From assembly GCA_949283695.1 (NCBI GenBank), contig CASDTX010000046.1, positions 186,001 to 250,000 on the forward strand: a stretch of DNA of 64,000 bases, read 5' to 3'. A program made the translations under genes and the position numbers. Position 1 is the first letter of the stretch. Every line of letters starts with the position of its first letter. Source of the stretch: an uncultured Eubacteriales bacterium (GTDB taxonomy: Bacteria > Bacillota > Clostridia > Lachnospirales > Lachnospiraceae). Below, piece by piece: positions 27,506-36,020 of the stretch. The notes beneath the pieces were generated by a model. It was given only the letters and a program-made list of their open reading frames with translations, searched no databases and was not told where the DNA came from.

Positions 27506-28021
27506 ATGATATGGTTCAGAAAAAAAGATAAGAAAAATGATGAAGTACTTGGACAGTCTGCGTGCTGTGACGGAGATGATTCCTGTCAGGAACAGGGAAG
27601 GTGCGGATGGAATCCTTTCGGATGTTCCAGACCGTGTCCGCCGCGGCCATGCTGCTGTACAGGTGCGACCGGTCCGACAGGTCCAAGCGGTGCCACCGGA
27701 GCAACCGGCCCGACGGGCGCAACCGGAGCCACAGGAGCGACTGGAACTGCAGCGACGATCCAGGTAGGGACTGTGACAACCGGAGAGCCGGGGAGCAATG
27801 CTCAGGTAACCAACAGTGGGGATGAAAATGCGGCAGTCTTTGACTTCGTAATTCCCAGGGGAGCCACCGGAGCAACTGGCCCCACAGGGCCCAGCGGTCC
27901 GACAGGCCCAAGCGGTGCCACAGGTCCGACGGGGCCCAGCGGGGCGACAGCGGCATCTCGGGATGCACAACGCCGGCGCCGCTGCTTCTATATTATAGCG
28001 ACTTTTGTTTCAAAAATATAA
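27506..28021 (+). CDS. Collagen-like (GXY repeat) protein 1, lacking a globular C-terminal domain
   Basis: A 171-residue protein with a charged, cysteine-rich N-terminus (residues 1-51, nine cysteines including CPPRPCCC) that could cross-link. Two GXY tracts (about residues 52-82 and 117-146; G-A-T-G-P-T-G units) flank a linker, GTVTTGEPG...[17 protein letters not shown], which also occurs in collagen-like protein 3. The linker resembles modules in phage tail fibres and exosporium BclA-like proteins. The end is abrupt and basic ([10 protein letters not shown]) with no trimerising domain, so the gene may be 3'-truncated. A strong AAAGGAGG precedes the ATG. The upstream neighbour is a glycosyltransferase. 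Confidence 0.75.
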   Translation: MIWFRKKDKKNDEVLGQSACCDGDDSCQEQGRCGWNPFGCSRPCPPRPCCCTGATGPTGPSGATGATGPTGATGATGATGTAATIQVGTVTTGEPGSNAQVTNSGDENAAVFDFVIPRGATGATGPTGPSGPTGPSGATGPTGPSGATAASRDAQRRRRCFYIIATFVSKI

Positions 28022-28132
28022 TTTATTTATTTCAACAAAAAATATTGAAAAAACAGTTGACAACTAAGGATAATGTGGTATTATATAATCAAAAGTTGTT
28101 GAAACAACAGTATAAAGAGTTTTGAAACAAAA
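28003..28132 (+). promoter_or_regulatory. Promoter and palindromic operators of the mannitol-type operon
   Basis: TTGACA lies at 28057-28062 with an AT-rich -10 near 28080-28087. Related palindromes flank it: TTTTGTTTCAAAA (28003-28015), GTTGTTGAAACAAC (28095-28108) and TTTTGAAACAAAA (28120-28132). The shared half-site TTGAAAC/GTTTCAA fits sites of a DeoR-family repressor; one is encoded in the operon. Assignment to that protein is inference. Confidence 0.6.
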
Positions 28133-28144
28133 AGGAGGTTTGTC

Positions 28145-29077
28145 ATGATTTACACGGTAACTTTGAATCCGGCACTTGACAAGACAGTTGAAATTCCTTC
28201 CCTGACAGTGGACGCAGTGAACCGTATCACAACGATGCGGACAGATCCGGGCGGCAAAGGAATCAATGTTTCCAAAGTAATCAGCAAGCTGGGCGGAAAC
28301 AGCACCGCTTCAGGAATTCTCGGAGGAGATACAGGAAGAGCGATCCTGTCAGCATTGGAGGAGATGAATCTTACCACATGGTTTCATTTCGTAGACGGGG
28401 AAACTCGTACGAATATGAAGATCATTGATCCGGTCAATCATACGAACACGGACATTAACGAACCGGGCGTGACCGTTTCAGAGGAGATTCTGGACGGACT
28501 TTTGAAAGAACTGCTGGACCGAATCACAGCGGGAGATATCGTAGTGATTTCCGGAAGTATGCCGAAGGGGTCGCCGAAGGATACATATTATACCTGGACA
28601 AAAGCCTGTCGCGAGAAGGGAGCGAAGGTGATTCTGGATGCAGACGGGGATCTGCTGAAGGCCGGACTGAAGGCTTCCCCCTATCTGATTAAGCCGAACA
28701 ATCATGAGCTTTCTGCACTGGTGGGCCGGACGCTTGAAACTCCGGAAGAGCTGGCGGAGACGGCGAGAGAGCTGATGGAAGAATACGGCATCGGGAAGAT
28801 CGTTGTATCGATGGGCGGAGCCGGAGCACTGTATGTGACGGCAGAGGAGACCATCTACGCAGAAGGGCTTAAGGTACCGGTAGGAAGTACGGTTGGAGCG
28901 GGAGACAGTGTGGTTGCTGCTCTTGCCGTGGCAGAAGAGTCGGGTATGAGTCTGGAAGAAACGGTGCGGCTTTCCACAGCTACCGGCGCGGCGAATGTGA
29001 TGTGCAGCGGAACTCAGGCAGCAGAGTATGAAGTGATCGAGGGACTGCTTCCGAAAGTGATCTTCCATAGAATCTGA
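28145..29077 (+). CDS. 1-phosphofructokinase family hexose-phosphate kinase (PfkB fold)
   Basis: A 310-residue kinase of the PfkB/ribokinase fold. The N-terminal MIYTVTLNPALDKTVE, the substrate loop PGGKGINVSKV, the segment VISGSMPKG and the catalytic GAGDSVVAA (anion hole and base Asp) are typical of FruK/LacC-type enzymes. These phosphorylate fructose-1-P or tagatose-6-P to the bisphosphate. It is the first gene of a unit also containing a zinc dehydrogenase, a DeoR regulator and a mannitol-type PTS permease, so it probably closes the route from the imported hexitol phosphate to glycolysis. Confidence 0.88.
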   Translation: MIYTVTLNPALDKTVEIPSLTVDAVNRITTMRTDPGGKGINVSKVISKLGGNSTASGILGGDTGRAILSALEEMNLTTWFHFVDGETRTNMKIIDPVNHTNTDINEPGVTVSEEILDGLLKELLDRITAGDIVVISGSMPKGSPKDTYYTWTKACREKGAKVILDADGDLLKAGLKASPYLIKPNNHELSALVGRTLETPEELAETARELMEEYGIGKIVVSMGGAGALYVTAEETIYAEGLKVPVGSTVGAGDSVVAALAVAEESGMSLEETVRLSTATGAANVMCSGTQAAEYEVIEGLLPKVIFHRI

Positions 29078-29139
29078 ATGCCGCTCCGCGAACAGTAACG
29101 AAGCAGCAGATCTGCTTTTTGATTTGAAAGTTTTTGCGG

Positions 29140-29168
29140 TTGCAAATCTTTAATATTTTCATTATGAT
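29140..29168 (+). promoter_or_regulatory. Internal SigA-type promoter before the SorE-like gene
   Basis: TTGCAA (29140-29145) and TATGAT (29163-29168) are separated by 17 bases. A short palindrome AGCAGATCTGCT with TTTTT (29105-29120) just upstream may attenuate read-through. Confidence 0.6.
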
Positions 29169-29186
29169 AAAGAAAGGAGTTTTATT

Positions 29187-30455
29187 ATGAAAGCAAAAGG
29201 AGTACGTCTTCACGCAGCGAACGATTTAAGACTGGAGGAGTTTGAACTTCCTGAGATTACAGATGACGAAATTCTGGTTAAGGTGGTTTCTGACAGTATT
29301 TGTATGTCTACTTACAAATGTGCGATTCTCGGAACCGCGCACAAACGTGTACACGATGATGTGGCAGAGCACCCGGCTATTATGGGACATGAGTTTGCCG
29401 GAGATATCGTGAAAGTAGGAAAGAATCACCAGGATACCTTCAAGCCGGGTATGAAGTTTACCCTGCAGCCGGCGCTGAACTATAAGGGAACGATGTGGAG
29501 CCCGGGATACTCTTATGAGTTCTTCGGAGGAGATGCTACGTACTGCATTATTCCGGCTGAGGTTATGGAACTTGGCTGCCTGCTGGAATACAAGGGACGC
29601 GCATACTATGAGGCATCCCTGGCAGAGCCGATGTCCTGCAGCATCGGCGCATTTAACGCTGCATACCACACACAGATGGGTGTTTATACACATCAGATGG
29701 GGATTAAAGAGGGCGGCAAGATGGCGATCATGGCAGGAGCAGGTCCGATGGGACTGGGAGCACTGACTTATGCGCTGCACCGGGATGTACGTCCGTCCAT
29801 GGTAGTTGTGACAGACCTGAACCAGGAGCGTCTTGACCGTGCGGCTGCTCTGTTCCCGCCGGAGGAAGCAGCGAAGGACGGAATCGAGCTTCATTTTGTG
29901 AATACGGGCAGCTTCGAGGATCCGGTAGCGGAACTGCTGCGGATTTCCGGCGGAACAGGGTATGATGATGTACTCTGCTATGCACCGGTGGCAGCAGTTG
30001 TCACACAGTCCAGCGCGATTCTGGGAAGAGACGGATGTCTGAACTTCTTCGCAGGCCCCACAGACAATAAGTTCAGCGCGACGATGAACTTCTATGACGT
30101 ACATTATAATTCTACCCATGTAATGGGAACTACCGGCGGCAATACAGCTGATATGATCGAGTCTCTGGAACTGACAGCAGAGGGACGGATCAACCCGGCG
30201 GTTATGGTAACACATATCGGCGGTCTGGACTCTGTGGCAGAGACCACACTGAACCTGCCGAAGATCCCGGGCGGCAAAAAACTGATCTATACACATCTGT
30301 CCATGCCGCTGACAGCGCTCACAGATCTGCGTGCGAAGGGAGAGGCAGACGGTGATCAGAGGCTGATGGAACTGGCGGATATCGTGGACGCTCACAATGG
30401 TCTGTGGTGCCCGGAAGCAGAGGAATACCTGCTGGCAAACTTTGTTGAGAACTAA
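29187..30455 (+). CDS. Zinc-binding dehydrogenase related to L-sorbose-1-phosphate reductase (SorE)
   Basis: A 422-residue medium-chain dehydrogenase. The zinc-site region reads SDSICMSTYKCA and MGHEFAGDIVKVG, and the Rossmann motif is AGAGPMGLGALTYAL. Length and the SPGYSYEFFGGDATYC segment resemble SorE-type enzymes, which interconvert a 2-keto hexose 1-phosphate and a hexitol phosphate. With a mannitol-type PTS and a 1-phosphofructokinase-type enzyme but no MtlD, it could oxidise mannitol-1-phosphate at C2 to fructose-1-phosphate (inference). It has its own promoter and an AAAGGAG site before ATG 29187. Confidence 0.75.
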   Translation: MKAKGVRLHAANDLRLEEFELPEITDDEILVKVVSDSICMSTYKCAILGTAHKRVHDDVAEHPAIMGHEFAGDIVKVGKNHQDTFKPGMKFTLQPALNYKGTMWSPGYSYEFFGGDATYCIIPAEVMELGCLLEYKGRAYYEASLAEPMSCSIGAFNAAYHTQMGVYTHQMGIKEGGKMAIMAGAGPMGLGALTYALHRDVRPSMVVVTDLNQERLDRAAALFPPEEAAKDGIELHFVNTGSFEDPVAELLRISGGTGYDDVLCYAPVAAVVTQSSAILGRDGCLNFFAGPTDNKFSATMNFYDVHYNSTHVMGTTGGNTADMIESLELTAEGRINPAVMVTHIGGLDSVAETTLNLPKIPGGKKLIYTHLSMPLTALTDLRAKGEADGDQRLMELADIVDAHNGLWCPEAEEYLLANFVEN

Positions 30456-30508
30456 ATAGGTGTCAGGATCTCCTGTCCGTGTGATTCTGACACGGATGGG
30501 AGGAAGAT

Positions 30509-31270
30509 ATGGATTCAATGGAAATGCGCAGAGATGCGATTGTTCAGCTGATTAATGAGAAGGGGAACGTAACCTTCGCGCAGATTAAGGAGGAGTTCCC
30601 CAATGTATCTGAGATGACCCTGCGGACAGATCTGAAGTGCCTGGACGAGGCAAAGAGGATTCTGCGCGTGCACGGAGGAGCGAGATCCGTGCAGGTCGTC
30701 ATCGGAACTGACGATTTTCTGAACCGGAAGTCCGTCCGCAACCGAAAAGAAAAGCAGGAGATTGCGGAAAAGGCCCTGACACTGCTCCACCCGGATACTA
30801 CGGTTTTCCTGGATTCCGGAAGTACTACGACAGCCTTTGCCCGGCAGATCCCGGACCGCTCCTATCTGATCTATACCACTGGCTTAAGCTGCGCCACGGA
30901 GCTGGCGAACCTGTCGAAACCGACGGTCATGCTCCCCGGCGGCCAGTTAAACCGCTACAGCCACAGTGTATTCGGATTCTCTACGATCCGTGAGCTTGAG
31001 CGGGTGAACTTTGATCAGGCGTTTTTGGGAGTTACCGGATTCCATCCTTCCGTCGGATTTTCCTGCGGGATCAGTGATGAGGCGCTGTCGAAGCAGACGG
31101 CAATCCGGAAGGCAGATCAGGTAATCGCCCTGATGGATTCGTCGAAGATCGGTGTGAAATGCACATTTAGTTTCTGCAGTCTTTCGGATGTTGATATCGT
31201 GGTCTCCGACGGAAAACTTCCGGAGGAATTCCTCTCCGAGTGCAGAAGGTACGGCGTGCAGGTTCTCTAG
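30509..31270 (+). CDS. DeoR/GlpR-family transcriptional regulator
   Basis: A 253-residue repressor-type protein. The N-terminal winged helix (MRRDAIVQLINEKGNVTFAQ, then SEMTLRTDLKCLDEA) is followed by the DeoR C-terminal phosphosugar-sensing domain with FLDSGSTTTAFA, VMLPGG and FLGVTGFHPSVGFSC. The conserved D-x-x-K pair of the sensor is visible as LMDSSKIG. It lies inside the mannitol-type operon and probably controls it through the TTGAAAC palindromes at 28003-28132. A GTGTCAG/CTGACAC hairpin occupies the gap in front. Confidence 0.92.
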   Translation: MDSMEMRRDAIVQLINEKGNVTFAQIKEEFPNVSEMTLRTDLKCLDEAKRILRVHGGARSVQVVIGTDDFLNRKSVRNRKEKQEIAEKALTLLHPDTTVFLDSGSTTTAFARQIPDRSYLIYTTGLSCATELANLSKPTVMLPGGQLNRYSHSVFGFSTIRELERVNFDQAFLGVTGFHPSVGFSCGISDEALSKQTAIRKADQVIALMDSSKIGVKCTFSFCSLSDVDIVVSDGKLPEEFLSECRRYGVQVL

Positions 31271-31338
31271 CCGTCCGTACAGATAACAGCTGAACCATTC
31301 TCCATTGAGGACTGAGAAGTTCATGGAGGTGGGATAAC

Positions 31339-33201
31339 GTGAAAAATAGCGTACAACGATTTGGTAAATTTTTATCGGCAATGGTAATGCCGAATATCGG
31401 CGCGCTGATCGCATTTGGCTTTCTTGCAGCGCTCTTTATAGACACTGGCTGGATCCCCAATAAAGGATTTAACAGCATGGTCGGTCCCATGCTGACTTAT
31501 CTGATCCCCATTCTGATCGCGTCAACCGGCGGCCGGATGATCGGCGGGGACAGAGGACGTGTAGTAGGCGCCATCGCTGTAATCGGCGCGATTATGAGCA
31601 ACACAGAGATTACGATGCTGATGGCTGCCATGGTCATGGGACCGCTGGCCGGCTTCTGCATCAAGAAGTTTGACCAGGTGATGGAAGGACGTATGCCTGC
31701 CGGTTTTGAGATGCTGATCAACAACTTCTCCGCAGGAATCATCGGTATGGTTCTGGCCATGCTGGGATATATTGCAATCGGCCCGCTCATGAGTGGAATT
31801 CTGGCAATCCTGTCTGCCGGAGTCAGCATTCTGGTTGAGAACAGCCTCCTTCCGCTGGTATCGATCTTCATTGAACCTGCGAAAGTGCTTTTCCTGAACA
31901 ATGCCATCAACCATGGTATTTTCACCCCTCTTGCGACAGAGCAGGCGGCAGAACTGGGCAAGTCCATTATGTATATGCTGGAGCCAAACCCTGGCCCGGG
32001 ACTTGGCGTACTTCTGGCTTATATGTTCTTCTGCAAGGATAAAGTAACGAAGGATTCTGCGCCCGGTGCGGTGATTATCCACCTGCTGGGAGGTATCCAT
32101 GAGATTTATTTCCCGTATATCCTGATGAACCCGCTGGTGATCGTTGCCCCGATCGTGGGAAATATGGTCGCGATCTTCTGGTTCAACCTGACAGGTTGCG
32201 GCCTGGTGGGACCGGCGTCTCCAGGTTCGATCATCGCTTATATCATGATGACCCCGGGGTCGGATATGATCAAGGTGATCATAGGAGTATTACTTGCGAC
32301 GGGCGTTTCCTTCCTGATCGCGTCGCCGATCGTCAAGATGGCGGGCGGCAAGAGCCTGGAGGAAGCTCAGAGCGAGATGGCAAGTATGAAAGCAGCTTCC
32401 AAAGGCGAGACAGCGGTACCTGGAACGATCGAGCGTTCAGCTGAGATCCGCAAGATTATCTTCGCCTGCGACGCAGGTATGGGATCCTCTGCAATGGGTG
32501 CAACGAAATTCCGCAACCGGATTAAGAGCGACCGTCCGGACATCACGGTTGCCAATACTTCCGTAGACAATATCCCGGCAGACTGCGATATCGCGGTTGT
32601 TCAGACCACACTGGCCGCAAGGGCGAAGAAATCAGCGCCTCAGGCGCAGCTGATCACCATCGGCAACTTCCTGGCTGATCCGGCTCTGGACGCTCTGTAT
32701 ATCCAGCTGACGACAGGAGACGCGCCGGCGGCTCCGGCAGGCGAGAATACAGACATCGTGATCCCGGATACGCCGATCAAGAAGCAGGTCATCATTGAAG
32801 ATGGAATTAAACTGGGACAGAAGCCGGTGACAAAGGAAGAGGCAATCCAGGCCGCAGGCGAACTTCTGGTGAAACTGGGATATGTAGATGAGTCTTATGT
32901 GGATGCGATGCAGGAACGTGAGAAACTTGTGTCCACCTACATGGGCATGGGCGTGGCCATCCCTCACGGCACGACACAGGCGAAGGGTACAGTGAAGAAG
33001 ACAGGAATCGTCTTCCTTCAGTATCCGGAAGGGGTTGATTTCGGTCAGGAGAAGGCACAGCTTGTATTCGGTATTGCCGGCATCGGCGACGAACATCTGG
33101 ATCTCCTGGGCAAGCTCTGTACCCTGCTGGAAGATCCGGCACTTCTGGAAACGCTGAAGACTACGGATGATGTGAAGTGGGTACTGGAGCAGCTGTCATA
33201 A
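31339..33201 (+). CDS. mtlA: PTS mannitol-type transporter, fused IICBA
   Basis: A 620-residue permease closely resembling E. coli MtlA along its full length. The IIC domain begins FGKFLSAMVMPNIGALIAFG and includes NNFSAGIIGM, FLNNAINHGIF and the signature GGIHEIYFPY. The IIB phosphocysteine is in FACDAGMGSSAMG (about residue 378); the IIA phosphohistidine is in VAIPHGTT (about residue 541). It imports and phosphorylates a hexitol, most likely D-mannitol. The start is a GTG at 31339 after GGAGGTGG. MtlD is absent nearby. A terminator follows, before the recombinase module. Confidence 0.92.
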   Translation: MKNSVQRFGKFLSAMVMPNIGALIAFGFLAALFIDTGWIPNKGFNSMVGPMLTYLIPILIASTGGRMIGGDRGRVVGAIAVIGAIMSNTEITMLMAAMVMGPLAGFCIKKFDQVMEGRMPAGFEMLINNFSAGIIGMVLAMLGYIAIGPLMSGILAILSAGVSILVENSLLPLVSIFIEPAKVLFLNNAINHGIFTPLATEQAAELGKSIMYMLEPNPGPGLGVLLAYMFFCKDKVTKDSAPGAVIIHLLGGIHEIYFPYILMNPLVIVAPIVGNMVAIFWFNLTGCGLVGPASPGSIIAYIMMTPGSDMIKVIIGVLLATGVSFLIASPIVKMAGGKSLEEAQSEMASMKAASKGETAVPGTIERSAEIRKIIFACDAGMGSSAMGATKFRNRIKSDRPDITVANTSVDNIPADCDIAVVQTTLAARAKKSAPQAQLITIGNFLADPALDALYIQLTTGDAPAAPAGENTDIVIPDTPIKKQVIIEDGIKLGQKPVTKEEAIQAAGELLVKLGYVDESYVDAMQEREKLVSTYMGMGVAIPHGTTQAKGTVKKTGIVFLQYPEGVDFGQEKAQLVFGIAGIGDEHLDLLGKLCTLLEDPALLETLKTTDDVKWVLEQLS

Positions 33202-33287
33202 ACAGCTGTCCGGCAAGGATGCACAGACCGCGCTGAAGGACAGTACAGACGCGGAAGCGAGACCGCGTAAAAGATAGAAATGAGAGG

Positions 33288-33325
33288 AACGTGCAGATCT
33301 GCAGAAGCAGGTCTGTACGTTTTTC
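33288..33325 (+). terminator. Rho-independent terminator after mtlA
   Basis: AACGTGCAGATCTGC pairs with GCAGGTCTGTACGTT with two mismatches, followed by TTTT. Confidence 0.7.
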
Positions 33326-33410
33326 TGCAATACGCCCGGCAGCGGCAGACATGCCTGCATGAGCTGGCATTCAGCGGGCGGCGGCCAGCAAACGGCGCAT
33401 AATGGACAAT

Positions 33411-33456
33411 CCGGTTTTCATAAGCTGTAGGGATGATTTCCCTATGGAGAAACCGG
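33411..33456 (+). promoter_or_regulatory. Two-tier hairpin abutting the ribosome binding site of the small recombinase-associated gene
   Basis: CCGGTTT (33411-33417) pairs with AAACCGG (33450-33456), enclosing TAGGGA/TCCCTA (33428-33444). The outer stem runs into the GGAGG Shine-Dalgarno at 33455-33459, so it could hide it. Role inferred. Confidence 0.45.
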
Positions 33457-33466
33457 AGGCAGATGG

Positions 33467-33628
33467 ATGGACAAGAAAGACCAGACTCCCCTTCAGAGAC
33501 AGCAGGATACCGATGGTTCTGCTGTCTTTTGTCATAGAAATATGCAGGTTCACGTGCGGTTTACGGAGGGGACACCTGACCTTGGGACGGTTCTGAAGCG
33601 TTATTTCATCCGTCTGAAGCAGGAATGA
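33467..33628 (+). CDS. Small recombinase-associated protein 1
   Basis: A 53-residue ORF, ATG 33467 to TGA 33626-33628, with GGAGG seven bases upstream. The C-terminal half, MQVHVRFTEGTPDLGTVLKR ending YFIRLKQE, shares a V-x-VRF-x(4)-L-x(3)-L-x-x-YF pattern with the C-terminus of the 85-residue protein at 35747-36004. Both stand directly before a large serine recombinase gene (15 bases here). It is unlikely to be noise because spacing, Shine-Dalgarno and motif agree. A role as a recombinase partner or directionality factor is a guess. Confidence 0.7.
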   Translation: MDKKDQTPLQRQQDTDGSAVFCHRNMQVHVRFTEGTPDLGTVLKRYFIRLKQE

Positions 33629-33643
33629 GAGGAGGCTGGATCT

Positions 33644-35335
33644 GTGAGAAATATGCCGGCAGAAGGAGAAGCGGGAGGTAAGGTTTGGAACGTTGGAGTC
33701 TATATCCGGCTCTCGCGGGATGACGGAAATGAGGAAAGTCTGAGTGTTTCGAATCAGAGAAAGATTCTTCTGGAATATCTGGAACACTCGTTTCAGGGCG
33801 AATGGAACCTGATAGATATTTATACGGATGACGGACAGAGCGGCACAGACCATGAACGGCCCGGATTCCAGAGGATGCTGTGTGACGTGGAGCGGGGAAG
33901 CGTGAACTGTATCCTCTGCAAGAATCTGTCGCGGGCATTCCGCAACTATTCGGATCAGGGATATTTCCTGGAAAGCTTCTTCCCCAGGTACCGGGTCCGT
34001 TTTATCACGCTGGGGGATCCCAAGGTGGATACCTTTCTGAACCCTGAGACAGTCAGCGGGATGGAAATCCCTATCAGCGGACTGATGAATGACCGCTTCG
34101 CGTATAAGACGTCCAGTGACATCCGGAGAACATTTGATACCAAGAGAAGAAGAGGTGAATTCATCGGCGCGTTTGCGCCTTATGGCTACCGAAAGGATCC
34201 GGAAAACAAGAACCGGCTCATTCCGGATCCGGAGGCGGCAGAGGTGGTGGAAACGATCTTCGATTGGTATGTCTATGGGGACGGCAGCGCGAAGAGCAGC
34301 CTGAGCAAAGCCGGAATCGCGCGGAAGCTGAATGACCTGGGGATCCCCAATCCTTCTGCTTATAAGCGGAGGAAGGGAATGAAATATTATAATCCCCAAG
34401 GCGCAGCGAATGACGGTCTCTGGCAGGGCAGTACAGTGGCGGCCGTCCTTTCGAATGAAATGTACGTTGGAACAATGGTACAGGGTAAGCAGCGGGTGAT
34501 CAGCTATAAAGTGCATGACAGAGCTGCGGTTGCTGAGGAAGAATGGTACAAAGTGCCCAATACGCATGAACCGATCGTGGAGAGGGAACTGTTCGAACTG
34601 GCCCGGAAGCTTCAGGCAGAAGATCTGCGGCGGGTACCGGGAACCGGTCAGAATCATCTGTTCTCCGGCCTGCTGAAATGTGCGGACTGTAAGAAGGCGA
34701 TGACGAGGAAGTCCTCAAAAGGGATTCAATATTTTAACTGTTCCACTTACAGGCGGAAATCCCGGACAAAGTGTTCGATTCATTCTATACGGCAGGACGC
34801 ACTGGAGGAGGCGGTTCTGGAAGCTGTGCGAAGGCAGATCGCGTCCATAGCCAACCTGCCGGATCTGCTCCGGGAGATCCGAACGGCGCCTGCTTCCGAG
34901 AAGCGGCAGGGACGCAGGGCGGCGCTTCTGAAGTCTCACAGAGAAGAACTGAACAAGATGGAATCCCTTATGGATGAGCTCTATCTGGACTGGAAAAGCG
35001 GCGACCTTGCACAGGCACAGTACCGGCATCTGAAAGAGAAACTGGAAGGCCGGACAGAACATTTAAAAACAATCATCCGGAATCTTCAGGAAGAATCATC
35101 CAGAGAGGAGGACACTTTCCCGCATACGGAGAAAACCGCAGCAGAGACAGAGCGGATTCAAGAATCCCGGTTTGAGCATTCATATGTGGAGGAGTTCCTG
35201 GAATCCGGAAATCTTCCCTTCTTGTCCCGCGGGATTCTGACAGAACTGATCGAAGAAATCCTAGTACAGGAGAATGGTGCCATCACCGTGGTTTTTCGCT
35301 TTTCAGAACCAGATCTTTCCTCCGAGGGAGCCTGA
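33644..35335 (+). CDS. Large serine recombinase 1
   Basis: A 563-residue site-specific recombinase. The catalytic domain spans about residues 15-160, with the nucleophile Ser24 in VYIRLSRDD and the helix-E motif [13 protein letters not shown]. The Recombinase DNA-binding domain follows ([37 protein letters not shown]). The zinc ribbon is CADCKKAM (Cys346/Cys349) with later cysteines, and a coiled coil spans ~420-500. The motifs are complete, so it is probably active. The start is GTG 33644 after GAGGAGG. Its last 62 bases overlap the frame of a collagen-repeat ORF. Confidence 0.93.
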   Translation: MRNMPAEGEAGGKVWNVGVYIRLSRDDGNEESLSVSNQRKILLEYLEHSFQGEWNLIDIYTDDGQSGTDHERPGFQRMLCDVERGSVNCILCKNLSRAFRNYSDQGYFLESFFPRYRVRFITLGDPKVDTFLNPETVSGMEIPISGLMNDRFAYKTSSDIRRTFDTKRRRGEFIGAFAPYGYRKDPENKNRLIPDPEAAEVVETIFDWYVYGDGSAKSSLSKAGIARKLNDLGIPNPSAYKRRKGMKYYNPQGAANDGLWQGSTVAAVLSNEMYVGTMVQGKQRVISYKVHDRAAVAEEEWYKVPNTHEPIVERELFELARKLQAEDLRRVPGTGQNHLFSGLLKCADCKKAMTRKSSKGIQYFNCSTYRRKSRTKCSIHSIRQDALEEAVLEAVRRQIASIANLPDLLREIRTAPASEKRQGRRAALLKSHREELNKMESLMDELYLDWKSGDLAQAQYRHLKEKLEGRTEHLKTIIRNLQEESSREEDTFPHTEKTAAETERIQESRFEHSYVEEFLESGNLPFLSRGILTELIEEILVQENGAITVVFRFSEPDLSSEGA

Positions 35336-35666
35336 AAACAGGGGCGGTTGTGCATATAGAATCCCACCGACAGGTCCGACCGGCCCAACCGGCCCGACTG
35401 GCCCGAGCGGCCCGAGTGGAGCAACTGGCCCGACGGGTCCGACCGGCCCAACCGGCCCGACAGGTCCGACCGGCCCAACCGGCCCGACAGGTCCGACTGG
35501 CCCGAGCGGAGCAACCGGCCCGAGTGGTCCGACTGGCCCGAGCGGCCCGACGGGTCCGACCGGAGCAACCGGCCCGAGTGGAGCAACTGGCCCGACCGGG
35601 GCAGTTATTTATGCGCCAAGGCAGAGAATGAGGCTCTGGGACGAGGATTGCGTTTCGAGTGTGTGA
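35274..35666 (+). CDS. Collagen-repeat ORF 2, overlapping the recombinase gene (possibly truncated)
   Basis: A 130-residue ORF whose residues ~32-111 are nearly pure GPT/GPS/GAT triplets. The first ~30 residues are read in another frame of the recombinase 3' end, which is unusual; the ATG at 35274 (or GTG 35277) lies just after AGGAG. The tail ([20 protein letters not shown]) has no globular domain. It may be translated by coupling with the recombinase, or be the remnant of a longer collagen-like gene whose 5' end was replaced. The repeat arrangement agrees with the arrays in collagen-like proteins 1 and 3. Confidence 0.5.
   Translation: MVPSPWFFAFQNQIFPPREPENRGGCAYRIPPTGPTGPTGPTGPSGPSGATGPTGPTGPTGPTGPTGPTGPTGPTGPSGATGPSGPTGPSGPTGPTGATGPSGATGPTGAVIYAPRQRMRLWDEDCVSSV
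35371..35607 (+). repeat. Collagen-encoding tandem array 2
   Basis: A run of nine-base units, GGTCCGACC-type with synonymous changes, encodes Gly-Pro/Ala-Thr/Ser triplets. It starts 36 bases after the recombinase 1 stop codon, in direct orientation with the arrays at 27.7-27.95 kb and 39.0-39.3 kb. Confidence 0.85.
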
Positions 35667-35746
35667 GAAGTGGTATGTTTCATCTGGCATGTATTTTGGC
35701 ATGCAGGCATACATTAGACTGAATCCGGTATGAGGGGATAGGTATT

Positions 35747-36004
35747 TTGACAAGAGAGCAGAGAATTCACCTGACAGACGCGGAAGTCCCGGTTCTGAAC
35801 CGGGCAGAGATAAGGGATATTGAGATGGATCGGTCTATCCCGGCGGAACGCCGTGCGGAATCATACTTAAGGCAGATAAAGAACCCGTATGCGTTCAAAT
35901 GTGGAGAGACGATTGTTAATGTCCGCTTTTCCATGGACGGGAGATCTTTGAAAGATGCGCTTGTCTCATACTTTGCGGCGGCACAAAGCAGCGGCCGTAG
36001 ATGA
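35747..36004 (+). CDS. Small recombinase-associated protein 2
   Basis: An 85-residue protein starting at TTG 35747. The N-terminal half is charged (LTDAEVPVLNRAEIRDIEMD); the C-terminal half, NPYAFKCGETIVNVRFSMDG then LKDALVSYFAAA, shares the VRF...L...L..YF pattern with the 53-residue protein before recombinase 1. It precedes recombinase 2 by 17 bases. Similar small proteins are, from memory, frequent beside serine recombinases in Lachnospiraceae elements, but no function is established. It is likely co-translated with the recombinase. Confidence 0.68.
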   Translation: MTREQRIHLTDAEVPVLNRAEIRDIEMDRSIPAERRAESYLRQIKNPYAFKCGETIVNVRFSMDGRSLKDALVSYFAAAQSSGRR

Positions 36005-36020
36005 TGAGAGGGGTGAGAGA

